This document shows, one piece after another, positions 30,593-30,605 of a stretch of 30,605 bases of DNA (position 1 is its first letter; each line of letters starts with the position of its first letter). The stretch spans positions 4,495-35,099 of IMG/VR virus record IMGVR_UViG_3300029787_000147, one strand, 5' to 3'. Position numbers and translations under genes: made by a program. This stretch comes from a virus. Below the pieces are notes generated by a model. That model saw only the letters and a list, made by a program, of their open reading frames with translations, was not told the DNA's origin and made no database searches.

Positions 30593-30605
30593 TTATGTAA
30601 TTTGT

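Overview
The window looks like part of a double-stranded DNA virus genome of an archaeon, most plausibly a tailed virus of marine Euryarchaeota (Marine Group II, the magrovirus type). This host call is inference. It rests on an archaeal-type replication set (family B polymerase, PCNA-like clamp, RFC small subunit, fused PriS/PriL-like primase, MCM-like AAA+ ATPase, OB-fold ssDNA-binding protein, RecA-like ATPase, XPF-type and Cas4-type nucleases), on a giant virion-type protein, and on archaeal expression signals: TATA boxes about 25 nt upstream of leaderless start codons at operon heads, with GGAGG-type ribosome sites inside operons. No ribosomal, metabolic, integrase or transposase genes are seen.

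Layout. Positions 3-5621 (+) hold the 3' part of one very large virion/tail gene, cut by the window edge. Everything else is on the minus strand and is read from right to left. 5605-15863 is the core replication block: XPF-like nuclease, primase, Cas4-like nuclease, PolB, HTH protein, clamp, RecA-like ATPase, ssDNA-binding protein, clamp loader and a winged-helix protein. 15930-21178 is a tightly overlapping operon with the MCM-like ATPase, a possible PAC2-fold protein, a zinc protein that might be a small terminase subunit, a membrane protein and three winged-helix proteins. 21355-30307 is an accessory region of about 30 small genes packed into six operons, mostly unknown, many with zinc-ribbon cysteine pairs. 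It also includes a MazG-like protein and two families known from phages only as conserved hypotheticals. 30308-30605 is non-coding: a promoter, an A-rich stretch and a minus-strand element resembling the 3' half of a tRNA with an encoded CCA.

The strongest undescribed signal is regulatory. A conserved 20-nt element, ACCTTACRAACCCGCYAYCG on the minus strand, occurs seven times. Each copy lies directly upstream of a purine-rich BRE-like spacer and a TATA box, and each stands at the border between two operons, often inside the last codons of the preceding gene and in different reading frames. It looks like the binding site of a virus- or host-encoded activator or repressor that controls a regulon of six accessory operons plus the clamp-loader operon. 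Candidates for its partner are the five winged-helix proteins encoded here, which share one layout.

A second unusual pattern is a 22-nt start cassette encoding MIDTDKY that is nearly identical at the 5' ends of four otherwise unrelated small genes. Further points are the fused primase with four C-terminal cysteines, a YGHTDS motif C in the polymerase, and a set of tiny zinc-ribbon proteins (24-53 aa) threaded between genes by 4-nt ATGA overlaps.
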